This document shows positions 61,501 to 64,000 of a stretch of 64,000 nt of DNA, one piece after another. A program made the translations under genes and the position numbers. Source of the DNA: Chrysopilus asiliformis (taxonomy: Eukaryota > Arthropoda > Insecta > Diptera > Rhagionidae). Each line of letters opens with the position of its first letter. Within the stretch, counting starts at the first letter, position 1. The notes beneath the pieces are model-generated. The model was not told the origin of the DNA and ran no database searches. It was given only the letters and a program-made list of their open reading frames with translations. The stretch spans positions 67,848,682-67,912,681 of the forward strand of contig OZ035963.1 in assembly GCA_964034945.1 (NCBI GenBank), given 5' to 3'.

Positions 61501-62003
61501 TTATGGAGCTGAAGACCCAATGAACTAACAAATTCCATTGAGCCCTTGCCCAAACAGCTGATACTAGCGCCAGAGTCTAATAGACCGACGACTGAAGTAT
61601 TGTTTATTAGAACTTGCGCGTGAGGACGAAGGTCACCTGGTATTGAAACAATGGACGAAATTATGGCCAACTTTTTTTGCTTTAGACCTTGGTACCATCT
61701 TTTTATACGTGTTGCGGACCGAGCTTTCTTGGATAAGTTTGAAATTTCGGCAGTCTGAAAAATACGCGCGCGAGTTTTAGCGTACTCAATTTTTCTCTCA
61801 TGCAATGACTTGTAGGTAATTGACTTGGGTACTTGACGTTCGAAGAAGTTTTGGTCAGGTTTTAGTAAGGTAATTCCGGGACGGTTTGGGACAAAATCGG
61901 TTAAGTGAGAAGATTTAGTTTTAGCGTTATCAGGATTTATGACGACGGGCGGGTTGAAGGGCTGTTGTTCATCCCGCCCCTTCCCAAGTTTCCCTCTCGG
62001 CAT
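58596..62003 (-). CDS. pol: Pol polyprotein of element 2 (PR-RT-RH-IN)
   Basis: 1135 codons counted from an ATG that immediately follows a TAG in the same frame. The natural product is more likely a Gag-Pol fusion entered by -1 frameshift at 61988. The aspartic protease has LLD143SG. RT runs about 290-500 with YLDD at 443-446. RNase H has D593, E633 or E635, and D660. Integrase has the HHCC site (H795, H802, C832, C835) and D865, D925 and E960. The last two are 34 residues apart, as seen in elements with PQANxSER boxes. The C-terminal part (about 1085-1135) resembles a GPY/F-type tail. All catalytic residues are present, and the frame ends at TAG (58596-58598). No env frame follows. Confidence 0.92.
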   Translation of the reverse strand: MPRGKLGKGRDEQQPFNPPVVINPDNAKTKSSHLTDFVPNRPGITLLKPDQNFFERQVPKSITYKSLHERKIEYAKTRARIFQTAEISNLSKKARSATRIKRWYQGLKQKKLAIISSIVSIPGDLRPHAQVLINNTSVVGLLDSGASISCLGKGSMEFVSSLGLQLHKLKSHVQTADGRKQSIIGYVKAAVKFRNKEINLTLYVVPSLSQSLYLGVDFWEQFGIMPNLVVEELNPTNTDEENNVCHVLSTEAKRKLQDVIACLPSCETMGLGHTTLEEHVIDVNGANPIKQRHYPVSPAVQGLMYAELDRMLALGVIEESISPWNSPVVLVRKPGKVRLCLDSRKVNGVTVRDAYPLPHIDGLLSRLEDSRYISSLDLKDAFWQIPLEAKSREVTAFTVPGRPLYQFTVMPFGLCNAPQRMCRLMDKVMSFMQPELRRYVFVYLDDLLIVSPTFDLHLRILSEVSRCLRRANLTINIQKSSFCRKELKYLGYIVGDGTLKTDPMKVEAVAQFPAPTSVKQVRRFLGMTGWYRRFVPNYSSLASPITNCLKKNISGFKWTAEAQAAFNRLKDALCSAPVLVTPDFTKPFSVQCDASTSGVGGVLCQTGDNGEERPIAYVSQKLNAAQKNYSITELECLAAVLCIKKFRPYVEGLPFTIVTDHASLRWLMSQKDLSGRLARWSLKLQAFDFNIEHRKGSENVVPDALSRMYADEITAQALALLSEVDLSSPHFFSDEYVELKNTITSEGDKLPDLCISDGYIYKRTEPRTGDASQEDEVWKLWVPAGLTHSLISLAHDPPQVSHGGISKTLYRLRKHYYWPRMVSQVKEYINACEICKSTKSPNIVLRPRMGEQVKVERPWQRLFIDFMGPYPRSTDGNTTLFVVLDQFSKFVLLKPMRRATAKSVIKFLQKEVFLLFGVPESVVSDNGPQFAAKDFKDFLKAFAVKHTLTAIYSPQANASERVNRSILAAIRAYLTDDHRKWDKSIPEIACALRTSVHSAIGHSPYFVNFGQNMIMHGSSYPLLKKLKTLDDDTVMISGSDKLQIVRESVKKHLNEAYERYAAGYNLRARDRKFLVGQELYRRNFVLSDAKNKFSAKLARKFIKCRVLKVIGNSIYQVQDLDKKYTGKVHAKDLRL

Positions 62004-63547
62004 CTAGCGCATGTGTGTACCGTGAAGCCTTTCTTACCACATTTAAAACAAAAATACTCGGTGATTGGAGTGGGACATTCACGATACCCATGGCCACGCT
62101 GGCTACAGTTCCAGCAGGTCCAAGATTCCGGGTCGCGCTTTGAAGGAACGAGACGTCCTCTACCGCTATCTAATGCATCAATTCTCTCCTTGATACTTTC
62201 TTCGTAGTTGGGTGCATCCAATTCATGGATTTGTCGTCCTTCGTATCTAGCCTGATTATTGCGAAAATCGTTTAAATAACGTTCCGCTGATCTACAACTG
62301 TCACGAAATTCGTTTATGGTCCTGATATTTGACGAAAAAACCATGGAGGCTAGCTTTGGCTGAAGATTCTTCTTCAGCATGACGACAAATTCTGAATCTG
62401 GAATCGGCCTTCTCAACCTTGCATACAGAGAGTTGACTGCATTCAGGAAGTCATCGACCTTTTCGCGAATACCTTGTTTGCGTTCTACGATCTCGGTTAT
62501 GATTTCATAGTCGGTTAATTGCGAACGGAAACGACGAGTAATAGCCTCTTTCAATACGTGTAAGCTTGGCCTTCTGTTTTCTTTGATGTACTGCCAGTAC
62601 CATCGGTCAGCCTGACCAGTAAGTAACAGATGAAAATGTCTTACTACGTGCTCTTCAGAAAGACCATCTGATTCAGTAAGAACTTCGACTTTAAAGATCA
62701 GTTCCTCTACGCTCATACCTGCCTCAGATCCATCAAATTTGATGCCCCAGTCTTTCAATGGATTCTTTTGCCTAAACCTTTGTTCACGGATTCTTAAATC
62801 AGGTGGAGGGGATGATCTATTCCGGGGTGGAGTGGGTGACCTATACCTTGACCGAGGAGGCGATCTATTCCGGGGTGGACTGGGTGACCTATACCTTGAC
62901 CGAGGAGGCGATCTATTTTGTGGTGGAGGGGGTGGAAATTCATACGAAGGATTTGGACGTGTCGCCGTTGGATTTTGTGCAGCAGCTGCTTGGTTTCGTA
63001 TTTGCGAGTTCTCTACGCTCAAAGTCCTTAGAGCCTCTTGCAACTTCTGTATAGTAGCTCTTTGCTCGTCCATTTGCCGCTCGTATTGTGTGATTTTCTG
63101 AGACGTGACCTGCGGGTTGTTACGACTGGTCATGAGATCGAAACTTGGATCCCAAAGGAGATTTTGGCCTGAACTAGCAACGCTATCGGGCGTTGCAGCC
63201 GGTAATGGCTGGGGTAGATTAGAAGGATTTCGAGGTAAGTTTAGTATTGGAGTGGGGTTAGGCCTTCTGGGGGATTGGTTTGCCTCAACAAAAAGCTGTT
63301 GTCTCACCCTCTCAACCGAAGGGTTTTGAATATTAGGTATTATTTTGGGAAAGCTCTGCACTTGTGCGGTTGGAACTGGCTGGGGGGTGGTGTGAGTTTC
63401 TGGAATAGCAGCTAATAATAATTGATCAGATGATAAATTATGCCTTCCAGTTTCGCTCATCTGTGGAAAGTTAGCGTTAGACCTTAGAACGCGGTGGTTC
63501 GATTTTGGTATAGCACCACGTCGATTATTATTTGGGGTTCTATGCAT
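61937..63547 (-). CDS. gag: Gag of element 2, with RS-like repeats and two zinc knuckles
   Basis: 536 residues form the structural protein of the particle. The N-terminal 150 residues are Pro/Asn-rich and probably disordered. Residues 150-187 look like a coiled coil. About 212-245 hold two 16-residue tandem repeats of the form SPPRSRYRSP(S/T)PPRNR. 265-440 is the capsid-like Gag domain (DWGIKFDG start). The first knuckle is C478-X2-C481-X4-H486-X4-C491. The second is C500-X2-C503-X4-F508-X4-C513, with Phe where His is expected; H511 or C516 could replace it. The ATG at 63547 is the first of the open frame. It overlaps pol by 67 nt and carries the frameshift signal at its 3' end, so most ribosomes should stop at the TAA (61937) and make Gag alone. 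Confidence 0.9.
   Translation of the reverse strand: MHRTPNNNRRGAIPKSNHRVLRSNANFPQMSETGRHNLSSDQLLLAAIPETHTTPQPVPTAQVQSFPKIIPNIQNPSVERVRQQLFVEANQSPRRPNPTPILNLPRNPSNLPQPLPAATPDSVASSGQNLLWDPSFDLMTSRNNPQVTSQKITQYERQMDEQRATIQKLQEALRTLSVENSQIRNQAAAAQNPTATRPNPSYEFPPPPPQNRSPPRSRYRSPSPPRNRSPPRSRYRSPTPPRNRSSPPPDLRIREQRFRQKNPLKDWGIKFDGSEAGMSVEELIFKVEVLTESDGLSEEHVVRHFHLLLTGQADRWYWQYIKENRRPSLHVLKEAITRRFRSQLTDYEIITEIVERKQGIREKVDDFLNAVNSLYARLRRPIPDSEFVVMLKKNLQPKLASMVFSSNIRTINEFRDSCRSAERYLNDFRNNQARYEGRQIHELDAPNYEESIKERIDALDSGRGRLVPSKRDPESWTCWNCSQRGHGYRECPTPITEYFCFKCGKKGFTVHTCARCREGNLGRGGMNNSPSTRPSS
61947..61994 (-). promoter_or_regulatory. -1 ribosomal frameshift signal between gag and pol
   Basis: On the - strand the slippery heptamer G GGA AAC (61994-61988) is in the correct phase with the gag codons GAG GGA AAC. 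After an 8-nt spacer a 7-bp stem GGGCGGG/CCCGCCC (61979-61973 with 61953-61947) closes a 19-nt loop. A competing GAAGGG/CCCTTC pairing (61983-61978 with 61961-61956) could refold it. Slipping one base back continues directly into pol. All of this lies in the 67-nt overlap, between the last pol-frame stop (TAG at 62004-62006) and the gag stop. Confidence 0.85.
62821..62916 (-). repeat. Two 48-bp tandem repeats inside gag (RS-rich)
   Basis: TCCGGGGTGGAGTGGGTGAC (+ strand, 62821) recurs at 62869 with one change. The unit is a multiple of three, so the frame is kept, and it encodes 16 residues rich in Arg, Ser and Pro. The near identity suggests a fairly recent duplication. Confidence 0.9.
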
Positions 63548-64000
63548 GTTTAAGATTACTTAACGGATCTTTCAATAATTACCGATATTGACAAAAAGGA
63601 AAAGAAAACCTTAATCCTTCCCGCAACACTAATAAAAAAAATTTAATAAAAAAAATCAAAAAAAATCTTGCAAATCAAAATCAAAATAAATTTGCAATTC
63701 AATATTCTCCTTTTTAAACCAATACGCATACTATAACAAGAGAGAGTGTTCCGACCAGAGGAGAACCGGAGAGCGATATCAACTTTGGATAAAACCTGAA
63801 TGCCATAATCGATTTATATCTATAAACAAAAATATTGTGCAATGAACTTTGTCAAATGATGCAATATTAGTAGCATGGAATTCTGCTGAAATAAAATCTC
63901 AAGTAGTATTGTCACAATACTAGGAAAATTGCATCAATCCACAAATATCATTTTCCGACATCTAATGGGGAGAATGTATCGAAGATATCTACCTCCAGAT
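63548..64000 (-). other. Upstream leader of element 2 or its flank
   Basis: Non-coding, AT-rich with A-runs just before the gag start. I looked for CCA (the + strand image of a primer-binding site) preceded by a tRNA 3' end and found no convincing match. I also saw no LTR start. Nothing else recognised. Confidence 0.4.

Larger units (their letters stand above)
58596..63547 (-). mobile_element. Internal coding region of Ty3/gypsy retrotransposon (element 2)
   Basis: It holds gag and pol in overlapping frames with no disabling mutation and no env. The RT text around APQRMCRLMDKVM and the PQAN-x-SERVNR integrase box resemble the Osvaldo/Ulysses group of insect elements; this is motif recognition, not a phylogeny. 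The 5' LTR should lie to the right of 63547 and the 3' LTR to the left of 58596. I found no direct repeat between 63548-64000 and 55000-58595, so the 5' LTR probably starts beyond the window end, or the element is incomplete. Confidence 0.9.

Noticed and set aside
63690..63760. Primer-binding site for element 2 (CCA at about 63718 or 63753 in + orientation)
   Set aside because: The bases before CCA do not match the 3' end of a tRNA I can recall, and no LTR edge is adjacent.

Overview
The window is AT-rich, gene-poor eukaryotic DNA, most probably from an insect or other arthropod. The evidence is the kind of retroelements present (a Mag-type and an Osvaldo/Ulysses-like Ty3/gypsy element), the many short terminal-inverted-repeat (TIR) elements, and long A/T-rich stretches with almost no long open reading frames. 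I cannot name a species. No host protein gene, rRNA or intact tRNA gene could be supported on either strand. The only convincing proteins belong to two LTR retrotransposons, one near each end.

Element 1 (2231-6957, + strand) is complete. It has two identical 149-bp LTRs, a 5-bp target duplication, a primer-binding site matching the 3' end of tRNA-Ser(GCU), one uninterrupted 1448-codon Gag-Pol frame with all catalytic motifs, and a polypurine tract. It looks recently inserted. Element 2 (gag and pol between 63547 and 58596, - strand) has intact overlapping gag and pol frames. Their 67-nt overlap contains a GGGAAAC slippery heptamer, an 8-nt spacer and a 7-bp GC stem, which is a textbook -1 ribosomal frameshift signal. 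Its gag carries a duplicated Arg/Ser/Pro repeat and an unusual second zinc knuckle. Its LTR pair could not be found in the window. A degenerate tRNA-Lys(CUU)-like sequence lies just beyond pol.

The roughly 51 kb between them is non-coding DNA holding short mobile elements and local duplications. Clear TIR elements are at 11476-11828, 12432-12764, 21515-21633, 21719-21833, 39661-39742 and 44140-44240. A roughly 1-kb TIR element (51222-52260) is nested in another (50994-52452). One family has an internal ~40-bp minisatellite (15858-16458, with inverted relatives at 30022-30410). A family with GGGCTGTCCATAAAATACGTCAC-like ends recurs at about nine places. Another dispersed family carries a CCCGGC/GCCGGG-type hairpin and ACAG/ACGG repeats. 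There are several 50-120 bp tandem duplications, long G, C and TA tracts, and a perfect 14-bp hairpin at 53918-53950. The window reads as a transposon-rich intergenic or intronic region. The most noteworthy items are the young Mag-type element, the frameshift signal of element 2, and the minisatellite-bearing TIR family.
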